A stretch of 64,000 nucleotides of DNA from Sphingobium sp. Z007 (GCF_900013425.1 NZ_FBXK01000002.1:1-64000); one strand, 5' to 3'. Positions 17,417-26,582 are shown, counted from the stretch's first letter. The notes: generated by a model not told the origin, from the letters alone. Translations and numbers: made by a program.

Positions 17417-18517
17417 ATGAGGAAGGTGAGCATGGCGACGCGGAGAGAATTGGTTGAAGCGGTTGGCGAGCGGTATCGCGCGGCTGATCGAACGAGCAAG
17501 GGCAAGGTTCTCGACGAGTTCGTCGCAGTCACAGGATTGCACCGCAAGCATGCGATGCGGATTTTGCGAGAGAAGGCGCCGTCGCGGCAGACGGCGCGTC
17601 CCGAGCGCAGGATTTATACCGAGGCGGTGCGAACCGCGCTGATCCTATTGTGGGAAGCGAGCGACCGCCTCTGCGGTAAGCGGTTGCGGCCACTCATACC
17701 GATCCTGATTGAGGCCATGGAAGGCCATGGCCATCTTGACCTGGAACCTGCGATCAAGGCGAAGTTGTTGCAGATGAGCGCAGCGACGATCGACCGGGCG
17801 TTGAAAACCGTGAGGGAAAGCAGTCCGAGGCTGCGGCGGCGGGGTGTGGCAGGATCCGAACTGACCCGGCTAGTTCAACAGCGCACCGAACTGGTCAACA
17901 TGCTGCGCGCTTTTCTTTACGAGCTCGGTCATGTGGTGCCGCAAGGCGTCAATAATTTGCCCCGGATCGCCGCGATCATCACCGAGTCCAACAGTGATCT
18001 GCCTGAGATTGCCCGGATTGAATGCCGCGATTTGCTGGAGCAGATCGAAGCAATGACCGTGCGGATTGCGACAAGCGACCGCCGGATCAAGGACCTGGCA
18101 GGACAAGCAGACATGGCCCGAAGGCTACAGACCATGCCCGGAGTGGGGCCGATGCCGGCTTTGGCGGTCGAAGCGTTTGCCCCGCCAATGGAGAGCTTCA
18201 AATGCGGCAGGGACTTCACCGCTTGGCTGGGATTGGTGCCGAAACAGCATTCGAGCGGAGGCAAGACACGTCATGGCCGTGTCTCCAAGGCTGGGCAAAG
18301 CGACATTCGGCAGCTGCTTATCATGGGCGCAATGTCGCGATTGAACTGGATGGGCCGAAAATCGATCCCAGAAACACCGTGGCTAGCCCGCATGCTGGCG
18401 CGCAAGCCACGGATGCTGGTGGCAATCGCCTTGGCCAACAAGATGGCCCGGATGATCTGGGCGATGTTGACGAAACAGGAAGATTATCGAACCCCGGCAA
18501 CGGCAATCGCCGCCTGA
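17417..18517 (+). CDS. Chimeric transposase: integrase-type N-terminus fused in frame to IS110-type C-terminus
   Basis: A 366-residue open frame made of two unrelated parts. Residues 1 to about 143 (ATRRELVEAVGERYRAAD, GLHRKHAMRILREKAPS, MSAATIDRALKTVRES) resemble the N-terminus of a DDE/integrase-type transposase. From about residue 145 (ELTRLVQQRTELVNMLRAFL) to the end it is the C-terminal part of an IS110-family protein, with MPGVGPMPALAVEAFAP, FTAWLGLVPKQHSSGGK and a terminal helical region. The IS110 N-terminal DEDD domain is absent. The join lies near 17845-17855, by a GGATCC. It is almost certainly an inactive product of recombination or deletion between two IS elements. Confidence 0.75.
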   Translation: MRKVSMATRRELVEAVGERYRAADRTSKGKVLDEFVAVTGLHRKHAMRILREKAPSRQTARPERRIYTEAVRTALILLWEASDRLCGKRLRPLIPILIEAMEGHGHLDLEPAIKAKLLQMSAATIDRALKTVRESSPRLRRRGVAGSELTRLVQQRTELVNMLRAFLYELGHVVPQGVNNLPRIAAIITESNSDLPEIARIECRDLLEQIEAMTVRIATSDRRIKDLAGQADMARRLQTMPGVGPMPALAVEAFAPPMESFKCGRDFTAWLGLVPKQHSSGGKTRHGRVSKAGQSDIRQLLIMGAMSRLNWMGRKSIPETPWLARMLARKPRMLVAIALANKMARMIWAMLTKQEDYRTPATAIAA

Positions 18518-18922
18518 TAGAAAGGCTGCGCAAGGCCCCAGCTGGCAAGGGGGAGTGAGAAGGCGACGACCCGAATGGGCAAAATGATCGAACAGATCTG
18601 GATCAGGAAAACCAGTTAAGAGTCCCGAGCTTCGAGCTCGTGAATCAGATTTGGACCTGATCCGCGGATCACCATACCGGCCAGCGTCTTCTGGAAAACG
18701 CTGCAATCAAAGGCCTGACAGAAGACCGCGCTCGATCACCTGTTCACCGGTTCAGAAACTTCTTGCCTCACGGGCGGCAACCACAGAGGTCTCTCAGACG
18801 GCAGGAAGCGCCGTATGCGACCGTAGCTGTTTTCCACGCTGCCCTTTTGCTAGGGTGCCGATGGCAGAAAGGAATAGCTCGTCGTCGCGAGTTTCTTTTG
18901 GAGTGTCGGTGTTTCCTTGAAA
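18518..18922. other. IS debris without genes
   Basis: About 400 bp following the IS110-like C-terminus, probably including its downstream non-coding end. No reading frame was recognised. Near the right side lies a short IS30-transposase-like stretch, listed separately. Confidence 0.4.
18864..18907 (-). pseudogene. Short IS30-family transposase remnant
   Basis: The 44 bp here match 39263-39303 at most positions; both read GCAGAAA..AGCTCGTC.TCGCGAGTTTCTT. On the minus strand it encodes TLQKKLATTSYSF, which corresponds to LQKKLAMTSYFC in the IS30 remnant at 39-40 kb. It is a small relic only. Confidence 0.5.
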
Positions 18923-18978
18923 TGCAACTGCAACTTTCGAGTACGCATTACTATTGCGAAGCAGTTGCATATATTATA
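18923..18978 (+). promoter_or_regulatory. Inverted repeat and candidate promoter for the TonB receptor
   Basis: TGCAACTGC (18923-18931) and GCAGTTGCA (18962-18970) form a perfect 9-bp inverted repeat with a 30-bp gap. The second arm runs into TATATTATAG, a likely -10 region; TTACTA 17 bp upstream could be the -35. A second, imperfect dyad TGAGAA-N3-TTCGCA lies further down at about 18993-19007. One of them may bind an iron-responsive regulator, which is an inference. Confidence 0.4.
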
Positions 18979-19019
18979 GGGCGGCGCACACATTGAGAAC
19001 GATTCGCAAGGGGGGTGAA

Positions 19020-21164
19020 ATGAAAAAAAGTACATTGAGCGGCGCGTTAGGCCTTGGATTAATGGCCGTGCCCGCAGCGGCCCAGGATCAGCCAGCTCCC
19101 CCGACGACGGATGCCCGCCAAACAATCATCGTCACCGGCGTCCGGGACGGCTACCAGGTCGATGCGACCAGCACCGCCACCCGCACTCCGACCAGTCTCA
19201 AGGACGTTCCACAGGCGGCATCGATCATCACCGAGGCGCAGATTGACGATCAAGCTATGCGCTCGATCGCCGACGTGCTTCGCTATGTCCCCGGCGCGGT
19301 GATATCTCAGGGTGAGGGTCACCGCGATCAGATCATTCTGCGCGGCAACAACAGCACCGCGGACTTCTTTGTCGATGGCCTGCGTGACGACGTGCAATAT
19401 TACCGCGGCCTCTACAACGCAGAGCGGATCGAGGTCCTGAAAGGTCCCAACGCAATGATCTTCGGGCGCGGTGGTGGGGGTGGGATCGTCAACCGCGTCA
19501 CCAAGCGCCCCGGTGCCAACGCCTTCATCAGTAGCAGCGGTTCGGCGGATACATATGGCGCATGGTATATCGACACCGACATCAACCAACCGATCAGCCA
19601 GTCCGCCTCGGCTCGACTGAACGCCGTCTATGAGGAGTTCAACAGCAACCGGGACTTCTACGACGGACGCCGGCTCGCGATCAATCCGACCTTTGCCGTA
19701 TCGCTAGGCGGCACCACACGGATCGACCTGGGCTTCGAATACAACAATGACAAGCGCACGATCGATCGAGGCGTTCCCTCGGCTACGCAAGGCTCTCTGA
19801 CGAGCCCGTCACGCCCCCTTGCCGGTTTTCGCGATACCTTTTTTGGTGTGCCGGGATTCAACGTCAGCGATTTCGAGGCTAAGGTCCTGAGCGGGCGCAT
19901 CGAGCATCGGTTTAGCGACAACCTGACCGTAACCAGTCGGGTCCTCTACGGAGATTATGACAAGCTCTATCGGAACGCCTTTGCGGTAACCCCGGCCACC
20001 CCGCGCGACGCCGTCCAGAGCGTCGGCCTCGAGGCATATAGCGATCCCACGACGCGCAAGAACCTGCTCAACCAGAACGATCTCGTCTGGACCGTCACCA
20101 CCGGCCCCGTCCGCCACGTGCTGCTCGCCGGCTTCGAATATAGCGATCAGCGCACGCGCAACCAGCGGATCAATGGCTTTTTCGGAAGTGGTGATATCGT
20201 CAATGGAGGGCGGCGCGTCTTTGTGGCATTGGCTGACCAAATCACGGTGCCGCTAGTCACGCTGCGCACCACCGCCAACACCGGCTACCGGTCTATCCGG
20301 ACAAATGCCGACGCCACGGCCTTCTATGTGCAGGACCAGATCTCGATCGGCGAACATGTCGATGTCATCGGCGGCGTTCGCCGCGACCGCTTCAAGCTCA
20401 GCATCGATGATCTCGTCGCCGGGCGGAGCTATAGCCGGACCGACACCCTCTGGTCTCCCCGCCTTGGGGTAGTGCTGAAGCCGGTGCAACCCGTCTCGAT
20501 CTACGCCAGCTATAGCCGGTCCTTCCTGCCGCAATCGGGCGATCAGTTTTCATCGCTCGACATAACAACCGCCGCGCTGGAACCAGAGAAGTTCGACAAT
20601 TACGAAGTCGGCCTCAAATGGGATGTTTCCCCAACGCTTAACCTGACCGCTGCCGTCTACCGGCTCGATCGCACCAACACCCGCGCGACCGACCCCAACG
20701 ACGCCACGCGGACGGTGCTAACGGGCGCGCAGCGCAGTAAAGGGCTTGAGATCGGCCTCAACGGCGCGATTACACCCAAATGGCAAATCAGCGCCGGCTA
20801 CACGCTGCAGGACGCAAAAATCCGCAAGACCACGAGTGCGGCTCCTGCGGGCCGCGAGGTCCCGCTTGTGCCCAAGCAGCAGGCTTCGCTGTGGACCCGC
20901 TACGACTTCACCCCTCGCTTGGGAGGGGGGGTCGGCGTCTACCACCAGTCAAAAAGCTTCACCTCCGTCAGCAATGCCGCCGTCCTGCCTGCGTTCACCC
21001 GCGTCGATGCCGCCGCGTTCTTCAAGCTCACCCCCCACATCGAGGCGCAAATCAACGTCGAGAACCTCCTCGACAGCAATTATTTCTCGTCCGCCTACAA
21101 CGACAACAACGTCATGCCCGGTGCGCCGACCACCGCGCGAGCGACGATTAGGGTGAACTTCTAA
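19020..21164 (+). CDS. TonB-dependent siderophore receptor
   Basis: A 714-residue outer membrane receptor starting at MKKSTLSGALGLGLMAVPAAA, with a strong GGGGGTG site before the ATG. The plug domain (about 30-165) begins RQTIIVTGVRDGYQV, a TonB-box-like segment, and includes VPQAASIITEAQI, DVLRYVPGAVISQGEG, ILRGNNSTADFFVDGLRDD and VLKGPNAMIFGRGGGGG. The beta-barrel follows and ends in TTARATIRVNF with a terminal Phe. It belongs to the catecholate/hydroxamate siderophore receptor group; the ligand cannot be told. Receptors of this type are normally iron repressed. It stands alone on its strand. Confidence 0.9.
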   Translation: MKKSTLSGALGLGLMAVPAAAQDQPAPPTTDARQTIIVTGVRDGYQVDATSTATRTPTSLKDVPQAASIITEAQIDDQAMRSIADVLRYVPGAVISQGEGHRDQIILRGNNSTADFFVDGLRDDVQYYRGLYNAERIEVLKGPNAMIFGRGGGGGIVNRVTKRPGANAFISSSGSADTYGAWYIDTDINQPISQSASARLNAVYEEFNSNRDFYDGRRLAINPTFAVSLGGTTRIDLGFEYNNDKRTIDRGVPSATQGSLTSPSRPLAGFRDTFFGVPGFNVSDFEAKVLSGRIEHRFSDNLTVTSRVLYGDYDKLYRNAFAVTPATPRDAVQSVGLEAYSDPTTRKNLLNQNDLVWTVTTGPVRHVLLAGFEYSDQRTRNQRINGFFGSGDIVNGGRRVFVALADQITVPLVTLRTTANTGYRSIRTNADATAFYVQDQISIGEHVDVIGGVRRDRFKLSIDDLVAGRSYSRTDTLWSPRLGVVLKPVQPVSIYASYSRSFLPQSGDQFSSLDITTAALEPEKFDNYEVGLKWDVSPTLNLTAAVYRLDRTNTRATDPNDATRTVLTGAQRSKGLEIGLNGAITPKWQISAGYTLQDAKIRKTTSAAPAGREVPLVPKQQASLWTRYDFTPRLGGGVGVYHQSKSFTSVSNAAVLPAFTRVDAAAFFKLTPHIEAQINVENLLDSNYFSSAYNDNNVMPGAPTTARATIRVNF

Positions 21165-21174
21165 ACTTTTACGC

Positions 21175-21597
21175 TCAGGGGGACGGAGCAGTGCTGGCGC
21201 GACGTACACATTCATCCAACACACGACGTACTGCGGCATTGTCGCCCAAATAAAAGTCGATTCCTTTATAAGGCTGCACCCCTCCCACGATCTCGACCGC
21301 GGATTGCGGTGCATTCGTCGACATCCGACCCCGCACCGCAATCGCTCGCGCCAGATCGATCTTGGTCAGCTAGCGACAAGGTCATCAAGCAATTGCCATT
21401 GAAAACCTTTGTCACTTTCGACGCACGCGCGAATCCCGGCCAGGGCATTGCTTCAGCTGGACCACGAGCCAACATATCCTGCAAGAATTTGAGTGCGCCG
21501 GCCGTGGTCTTGGGTTGCTCGCAGTCACCTGCGCAGTCGCTGGAACAGCCAAAACAGTCATTAGCACGAAAACGCCGAGGTACATGACGTTTAGCAT
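21175..21597 (-). pseudogene. Frameshifted small exported protein gene
   Basis: Coherent protein pieces follow one another in different frames. A signal peptide MLNVMYLGVFVLMTVLAVPATAQ starts at 21597, then LKFLQDMLARG...NGNCLMTLS in a second frame. In a third frame come LTKIDLARAIAVRGRMS and VEIVGGVQPYKGIDFYLGD, ending RVLDECVRRASTAPSP at 21175. At least two frameshifts separate them. The intact ancestor would be a periplasmic protein of about 130 residues with cysteines. The ATG overlaps the GNAT gene end, so it was the third gene of the YgjV-GNAT operon. No family was recognised. Confidence 0.55.
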
Positions 21598-22229
21598 AGC
21601 CCACTCCCAACATCGTGATCCGCACCGGACTCAGGAGGGGCAGAACAATCTGCTTCGAGGATCATACGTCCCATGATGTATGCTTCATCGGCTGCGATCG
21701 CATTATTATCATCCACCCGAACTATATCACAGATGCTATACCCTAGACGATCGTAGAGCGCCCTTGCGCGATGATTTCGAATTGCGACTAAGAACATAAG
21801 GAAGCGCAATTGGCGTCCTTTAGCCCATTTTTCCGCTAGAGAAATCAGCTGTGCTCCAAGTCCGTTGCCCCAGTATTGTGGACGGATTGCCAGATTAAAC
21901 GATGCAAACTCATATGCTCCTTCGACCGTTACTCTCCTGACATCAATATAGCCGACAATGTGTTTCCGGGTTTCTACGACGAAAATGCCTTGTTCTCCGA
22001 GCTTCGAAGCCTGCAACTCAGAGTTGCAGCGCTTCAATAGCGCATGTGGATCAGCGACGTCGAACACCATGTGCTCTGTCTCGACGCTCAGCGCTGTCTT
22101 CAGAGCTGCCAGTGCCTTTGCGTCATGTACGCTCGCGGGTCGGGCAATGAACTTGGGCGAGGTTCGCGTATTGACGTTCTGCCTGGCGAGGAGGGGTGTA
22201 GCTGCGACGGATGCCGGTACATCAATCAT
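21591..22229 (-). CDS. GNAT-family N-acetyltransferase
   Basis: A 212-residue protein starting at MIDVPASVAATPLLARQ; this ATG overlaps the stop of the YgjV-like gene (ATGA at 22226-22229). The GNAT fold is shown by FIARPASVHDAKALAAL (beta1-alpha1), VGYIDVRRV, FNLAIRPQYWGNGLGAQL (acetyl-CoA binding motif A, RxxxxGxGxG type) and NHRARALYDRLGY (motif B). The substrate is unknown. It is translationally coupled to a YgjV-type membrane protein. Confidence 0.82.
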   Translation of the reverse strand: MIDVPASVAATPLLARQNVNTRTSPKFIARPASVHDAKALAALKTALSVETEHMVFDVADPHALLKRCNSELQASKLGEQGIFVVETRKHIVGYIDVRRVTVEGAYEFASFNLAIRPQYWGNGLGAQLISLAEKWAKGRQLRFLMFLVAIRNHRARALYDRLGYSICDIVRVDDNNAIAADEAYIMGRMILEADCSAPPESGADHDVGSGLC

Positions 22230-22900
22230 GCGCGGCACTCCTGTTGCGCTGCGGCGGGACCGCTCAGCCCAGGAGTGCCGGCGCCACCCGAGCGCCGGCC
22301 GGAGAAAGTCCCGTACAAGATTCCTACTCGTCGCCAGACCGTGTCGGACACCTCTCCCTGCAAACACTTTCGCGCTTCGATCGAAGCCAAATACAAACCG
22401 GTCATGTTAGTGAAGACCGATATGAGATCCACTGTAAGGGCGGACAGTGCGCCACCCATGATGTTGTGCGCTAACCAAAAAGGAGAGCCGATCAGGAACA
22501 CTGTTTTCATCCGCATGGGCGACGGCTGATTGCGCGCGCTCATGTTTATGATGCCTCCACTGGCCGCGAAAAGCGACGCTATGCCTACCCAAGTAAATAG
22601 GACAAGCGTCAGGAGCGTGACGAGTCTCGCAATGTTGAGCGCCGACCGTACTCCACGATCCCGCACCGTCAGCGCAATCAAGAGCTGCGCAAGCGAGATG
22701 CCGCATGCGACCGCCGCGGTCGAGGCACCAAGGACGGAAAATTGAAGCGTGAACGCCACCGCGCCCACGCTCTGGACGACGATCACCCGCCGCAAGCAAC
22801 GTAGAAATGGCCAGGTCATGACACAGGCGAGCCCGATCATGCCCAGAAGGATGCTGATCGCACTCGCAGTATATATCGCATCATCGATCAAGTATGGCAT
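22226..22900 (-). CDS. YgjV-family inner membrane protein (paralogue)
   Basis: A 224-residue multi-pass membrane protein starting MPYLIDDAIYTASAIS. Shared with the gene at 15342 are VQSVGAVAFTLQFSVLG, STAAVACGISLAQLL, and the block RMKTVFLIGSPFWLAHNIMGG. The C-terminal tail is a charged cytoplasmic extension. Family function is unknown. It is first in a leftward operon with a GNAT acetyltransferase, divergent from the cnr-like cassette. Confidence 0.7.
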   Translation of the reverse strand: MPYLIDDAIYTASAISILLGMIGLACVMTWPFLRCLRRVIVVQSVGAVAFTLQFSVLGASTAAVACGISLAQLLIALTVRDRGVRSALNIARLVTLLTLVLFTWVGIASLFAASGGIINMSARNQPSPMRMKTVFLIGSPFWLAHNIMGGALSALTVDLISVFTNMTGLYLASIEARKCLQGEVSDTVWRRVGILYGTFSGRRSGGAGTPGLSGPAAAQQECRA

Positions 22901-23223
22901 GCGCTCTCTCGGGAGGAGGGATGCCCGAACAGTAAAGAGACGCGGTTAATAAACTCTTTACAATTTGCTTTAGATCGCAAACCGACCGCAATTTGGATCG
23001 ATCGGCCCCCCGCCCAGGCCAAACCATAGCTTTAGAGGCTAGCAAGGAGCGACATCAACACTGTTTTGGTGCGTCTCAGCATGCGCTGTGAACGATTGGA
23101 CGCAATGGAAGAGTGCGCCGCGGCGCTCGGGGGCGTTCGCGCTTCGGGGTATTCGTTCACGTCGGATTCGAGGGGTGTTCGCCGGCCGTGCGTAAGGGAT
23201 GTGAGCAAGACGGAGGAAGGAAC
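22901..23223. other. Divergent promoter region of ygjV-like and cnrY-like genes
   Basis: About 320 bp without a gene. The left part (22935-23000) is AT-richer than its surroundings and probably holds the leftward promoter. The right part should hold an ECF-type autoregulated promoter for the cnrYXH-like cassette, but no clear -35/-10 pair could be fixed by eye. A GGAGGAAGGA site precedes the ATG at 23224. Confidence 0.45.
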
Positions 23224-23508
23224 ATGGATATGGATTTAGACAGCGCGTTGCGCCGCCTTGCCGAGCAGCCGCTTCATCCCCGGCTCGCTGAACTGGAAGG
23301 GGATGTCATGCGATTAATCGCGGCGGAGCAGCGCGCGGGCAGCGGAGTGACACTGCGGGCTGGCATGCTGGCAGCGGTAGGCGCGGTCGCCTTGGGAGTG
23401 GTGGGCGGCGGATTGTCGTCCGCAGCGGCGCCTGCGCAGATGCCGACGCTGACGCCTTTCGGGCCTGCCGCGCCGCTAGCGCCTTCGACCTTGCTGGCGC
23501 TCCAGTGA
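23224..23508 (+). CDS. CnrY-like anti-sigma membrane protein
   Basis: A 94-residue protein starting at MDMDLDSALRRLAEQPLHP. A short cytoplasmic N-terminal region (about 1-40, helical, with VMRLIAAEQRAG) precedes a single TM helix (LRAGMLAAVGAVALGVVGGG) and a Pro/Ala-rich periplasmic tail. This size and topology match CnrY/NccY, which bind the ECF sigma factor at the membrane. Gene order Y-X-H and 4-bp overlaps with the next gene support the call. Confidence 0.65.
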   Translation: MDMDLDSALRRLAEQPLHPRLAELEGDVMRLIAAEQRAGSGVTLRAGMLAAVGAVALGVVGGGLSSAAAPAQMPTLTPFGPAAPLAPSTLLALQ

Positions 23509-23948
23509 CGGGCAGCGCCCGGAGAACGATGCTGATCGCGGCCATCGCGTTCACAGCAGCGGTCGCAGGCGTGTGGGCTGGACGCGAAGTGTTTCCTTCG
23601 TCGACGACCCCAGGCGTGGAGCTTCACAGATTGCTCCACGACGGGCTTGAGTTGGACGAGGCTCAACGGACCAAACTCCAGACGCTGGAGTCTCGCTTCG
23701 CCGTCCGAAGGCGTGCCTTGGAGCTGGAACTCAGGGCCGACAACGCGCGGCTCGCCGACGCCATTGAAGTCGAGCATGGCAATGGGCCGCAGGTCGCGGC
23801 GGCTGTCGATCGTTCGCACGGCACGATGGGCGAGCTCCAAAAGGAGACGTTGAACCATATGTTCGCGATGCGGCAGATCCTGCGGCCTGACCAGGCGAGG
23901 ACGTTCGACCGCGCGGTGGTGAAGGCGCTGACCGCAGACGCGCGGTGA
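23505..23948 (+). CDS. CnrX-like periplasmic metal sensor
   Basis: A 147-residue protein with an N-terminal membrane anchor (about 8-26) and a helical periplasmic sensor domain. The metal ligands of CnrX (His42, His46, Glu63, His119, Met123) have counterparts here: His41 and His45 in ELHRLLHDG, Glu62 in LESRF, His118 and Met122 in NHMFAMRQ. The spacing is identical. Family members signal metal in the periplasm and release the sigma factor from its anti-sigma. The gene overlaps both neighbours by 4 bp. Confidence 0.8.
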   Translation: MTGSARRTMLIAAIAFTAAVAGVWAGREVFPSSTTPGVELHRLLHDGLELDEAQRTKLQTLESRFAVRRRALELELRADNARLADAIEVEHGNGPQVAAAVDRSHGTMGELQKETLNHMFAMRQILRPDQARTFDRAVVKALTADAR

Positions 23949-24517
23949 GTCTTGAACTTTCGGCCTGCACGGACGGCGAACTCGCCGCCTTGACGCTCGC
24001 TGGACGTCAGGCCGCCTTCGCCGAGATCATGCGCCGGCACAAGGGGCCGGTTTACCGCCTGATCCGTGCACATATCGGCGATGCCGAAGAGGCGCTTGAC
24101 CTCACTCAGGAATGCTTCGCGGCCGCCTTTCAGAACTTGCGAAAGTATGACGGAGATCGGCCGCTCGCTGCGTGGCTGGCCCGCGTGGCAATCAACAAGA
24201 GCCGCGATTGGCTTCGGCGGCGACGCATACGCCAGATACTATCGTTCGCCTCTTCGCTGCCGCCTGAGACGATCGAGGGTGAGCGAGACGAGGCGCCAGG
24301 TGCCGACACCGTCACCTTCGATCGCGCAGAACTTGCCCGGCTTTCGCGCGCGGTGTCCGAGCTGCCGGCAACGCTCAAGGAGACGCTCTTGCTGCGGACC
24401 GTGGAAGGCTTGTCCGAAGCGGAGACCGCAGCCGCGCTGGGGATCAGCGGCAAGGCCGTAGAGATGCGGCTCCGGCGCGCGCGCGCGAAGTTGTCGAAAA
24501 TTTTCGACTTCGCATGA
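23945..24517 (+). CDS. ECF sigma factor, CnrH-like
   Basis: A 190-residue sigma-70 family ECF factor. Region 2 (about 20-95) includes FAEIMRRHKGPVYRLIRAH and EALDLTQECFAAAFQNLRKYD; region 4 (about 130-185) includes LPATLKETLLLRTVEGLS and the HTH ETAAALGISGKAVEMRLRRARAKL. Start overlaps the cnrX-like stop. It is followed after about 90 bp by copA, its probable target along with its own operon. CnrH itself answers to nickel and cobalt; the copper context suggests a different or broader metal response. Confidence 0.88.
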   Translation: MSLELSACTDGELAALTLAGRQAAFAEIMRRHKGPVYRLIRAHIGDAEEALDLTQECFAAAFQNLRKYDGDRPLAAWLARVAINKSRDWLRRRRIRQILSFASSLPPETIEGERDEAPGADTVTFDRAELARLSRAVSELPATLKETLLLRTVEGLSEAETAAALGISGKAVEMRLRRARAKLSKIFDFA

Positions 24518-24605
24518 GGGGATGGGCCGGTTCGCGCGTAATGAAGGGTAACGACGGCGGCCCCCTCCCGCCGGCCGCAAGCATTGAATGGAGCGAAAGA
24601 ACGGC

Positions 24606-26582
24606 ATGAGCCGCAATCTGAACCGGCGCGACGTGATGCGCGGAACCGCCATGCTCGGCGGCACGCTGGCCATGTCGGCCTACCTGCCAGCTTGGGCGCA
24701 ACCCGTGTCGCGCGGCATCGCCAAGCCGCTGCCGATCGTATCGGGCACGGAAATCGCCCTGACGATCGACCGGATGAAGCTGGTCATGGACGGAATTACA
24801 ACGCCCGCGATCGGGGTGAACGGCACGGTCCCGGCGCCACTCGTCCGCCTCAAGGAGGGCCAGAAGGTCCGGCTCGCGGTGACCAACAATCTTGACGAGG
24901 ATAGCTCGATCCACTGGCACGGCCTCATTCTGCCGTTCCAAATGGACGGCGTGCCGGGCATCAGTTTCCCCGGCATCAAGGCACGTTCGACTTTCGTGTA
25001 CGAATTTCCAGTCGTGCAGTCAGGCACCTACTGGTACCACAGCCACTCGGGCGAGCAGGAGCAGGGCGGGCTCTACGGCCCCATCGTCATCGATCCCGCG
25101 GGACCCGACCCGATCGCATTCGACCGCGAGCATGTGATCGTGCTCTCCGATCACAGCCAGATGACCGGTGAGGAGATCTTCCGCAAGCTCAAGCAGATGG
25201 GCGGTGCCTATTTCAACTATCAGCGCCCGACGCTGAGTGGACTGCTCGCCGGACGGGAAATGCCCCTCAAGGATCGCCTGAAGTGGGGGCAGATGCGGAT
25301 GGACCCGGCGGACATCGCGGACGTCACGGGTTCGACCTACACCTTCCTGGTCAATGGCTTTGGGCCTTACGACAATTGGACGGGTCTCTTCCGGCCGGGG
25401 GAGCGCGTCCGGCTACGCATCGTCAACGCCGCGGCGCAGACCAACTTCAACGTCCGCATCCCTGACCTGCCAATGACAGTGGTGCAGGCCGACGGCCAGA
25501 ACGTCCGGCCCGTCGAAGTGGACGAGTTCCAGATCGGGGTCGCGGAGACGTTCGACGTGATCGTGACGCCCGGCGACCGCGCCTACAGCTTCGTGTCCGA
25601 AGCGATCGACCGTTCCGGCATGGGGCGCGCCACCCTGGCACCGCGCGAGGGCATGATCGCCCCAGTCCCGCCGCTTCGCCCGCGCACGCTCCTGACCATG
25701 ACCGACATGGGCATGGATATGGGAGGCATGAAGGGGATGGAGGGAATGTCGGGGATGTCCGACGAGAACCCGGTGGCGAAGCGCGGCCTCGACCCCACGG
25801 TCCAGCAGAACGCATCGCGTAACCTGTGGAAGCTAACCGGCTGGAAGGGACCGACTGACCACGGAGCGGTCGCGGTGGCGTCCGGGATGGCGGGCATGGC
25901 CGGCATGGATCATGGCAAAATGAACTCTGGCGCGATGGCGGGAATGGCCCACAGCCAAATGGGTGCCGGCGGTATGGCTGGGATGGACCATGGCTCGGGG
26001 GGCATGAGCATGGACATGAACATGCGCAACCCAAAGAACGCCCCCGGCGTCAAGATGGGGCCGGGGGTGCAGACCATCTCGCCGATGCCGAAGGACCGCA
26101 CGGCCGAGCCGCCGCAGGGGCTGGAGGACGTCGATCATCGCGTGCTCACCTATCGCGACCTTGTCGCGCTGGATCGCAACCCGGACGCTCGTGCCCCGGC
26201 GCGCCAGTTGGAGATCCACCTGACGGGCAATATGGAGCGCTATATGTGGGGCTTTGACGGCCAGAAGCTCAGCGACCCCGCCGACCCCATCCCGTTCCGC
26301 AAGGACGAGCGCGCGCGCGTCACCCTGATCAATGACACGATGATGCCGCACCCGATCCACTTGCACGGGCACTTCTTTGAACTGGTGACCGGGCATGGCG
26401 ACTTGGCGCCTCGCAAGCACACGGTGAATGTAGCGCCTGGCGGCAAGATGACGTTCGACGTGACGACCGATGCGGTCGGCGATTGGGCGTTCCACTGCCA
26501 CAATCTCTATCACATGACCGCAGGGATGATGCGTGTCGTGACCGTTCGCCCGATGGGCGAGGAGAATCGCGATGCAGCTTAA
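24606..26582 (+). CDS. copA: Multicopper oxidase CopA
   Basis: A 658-residue periplasmic multicopper oxidase. The start is set at MSRNLNRRDVMRG because it gives a Tat signal (NRRDVMRG) of normal length; ATG at 24588 would add six residues. Copper ligand motifs are complete: HWHG (about 103-106), YWYHSH (142-147), HPIHLHGH near 585, and HCHNLYHM near 630. A Met-rich region (about 365-390 and 425-480; MGMDMGGMKGM, GMAGMDHG repeats) is typical of CopA/PcoA. It oxidises Cu(I) to Cu(II) in the periplasm. The end overlaps copB by 11 bp. Confidence 0.95.
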   Translation: MSRNLNRRDVMRGTAMLGGTLAMSAYLPAWAQPVSRGIAKPLPIVSGTEIALTIDRMKLVMDGITTPAIGVNGTVPAPLVRLKEGQKVRLAVTNNLDEDSSIHWHGLILPFQMDGVPGISFPGIKARSTFVYEFPVVQSGTYWYHSHSGEQEQGGLYGPIVIDPAGPDPIAFDREHVIVLSDHSQMTGEEIFRKLKQMGGAYFNYQRPTLSGLLAGREMPLKDRLKWGQMRMDPADIADVTGSTYTFLVNGFGPYDNWTGLFRPGERVRLRIVNAAAQTNFNVRIPDLPMTVVQADGQNVRPVEVDEFQIGVAETFDVIVTPGDRAYSFVSEAIDRSGMGRATLAPREGMIAPVPPLRPRTLLTMTDMGMDMGGMKGMEGMSGMSDENPVAKRGLDPTVQQNASRNLWKLTGWKGPTDHGAVAVASGMAGMAGMDHGKMNSGAMAGMAHSQMGAGGMAGMDHGSGGMSMDMNMRNPKNAPGVKMGPGVQTISPMPKDRTAEPPQGLEDVDHRVLTYRDLVALDRNPDARAPARQLEIHLTGNMERYMWGFDGQKLSDPADPIPFRKDERARVTLINDTMMPHPIHLHGHFFELVTGHGDLAPRKHTVNVAPGGKMTFDVTTDAVGDWAFHCHNLYHMTAGMMRVVTVRPMGEENRDAA

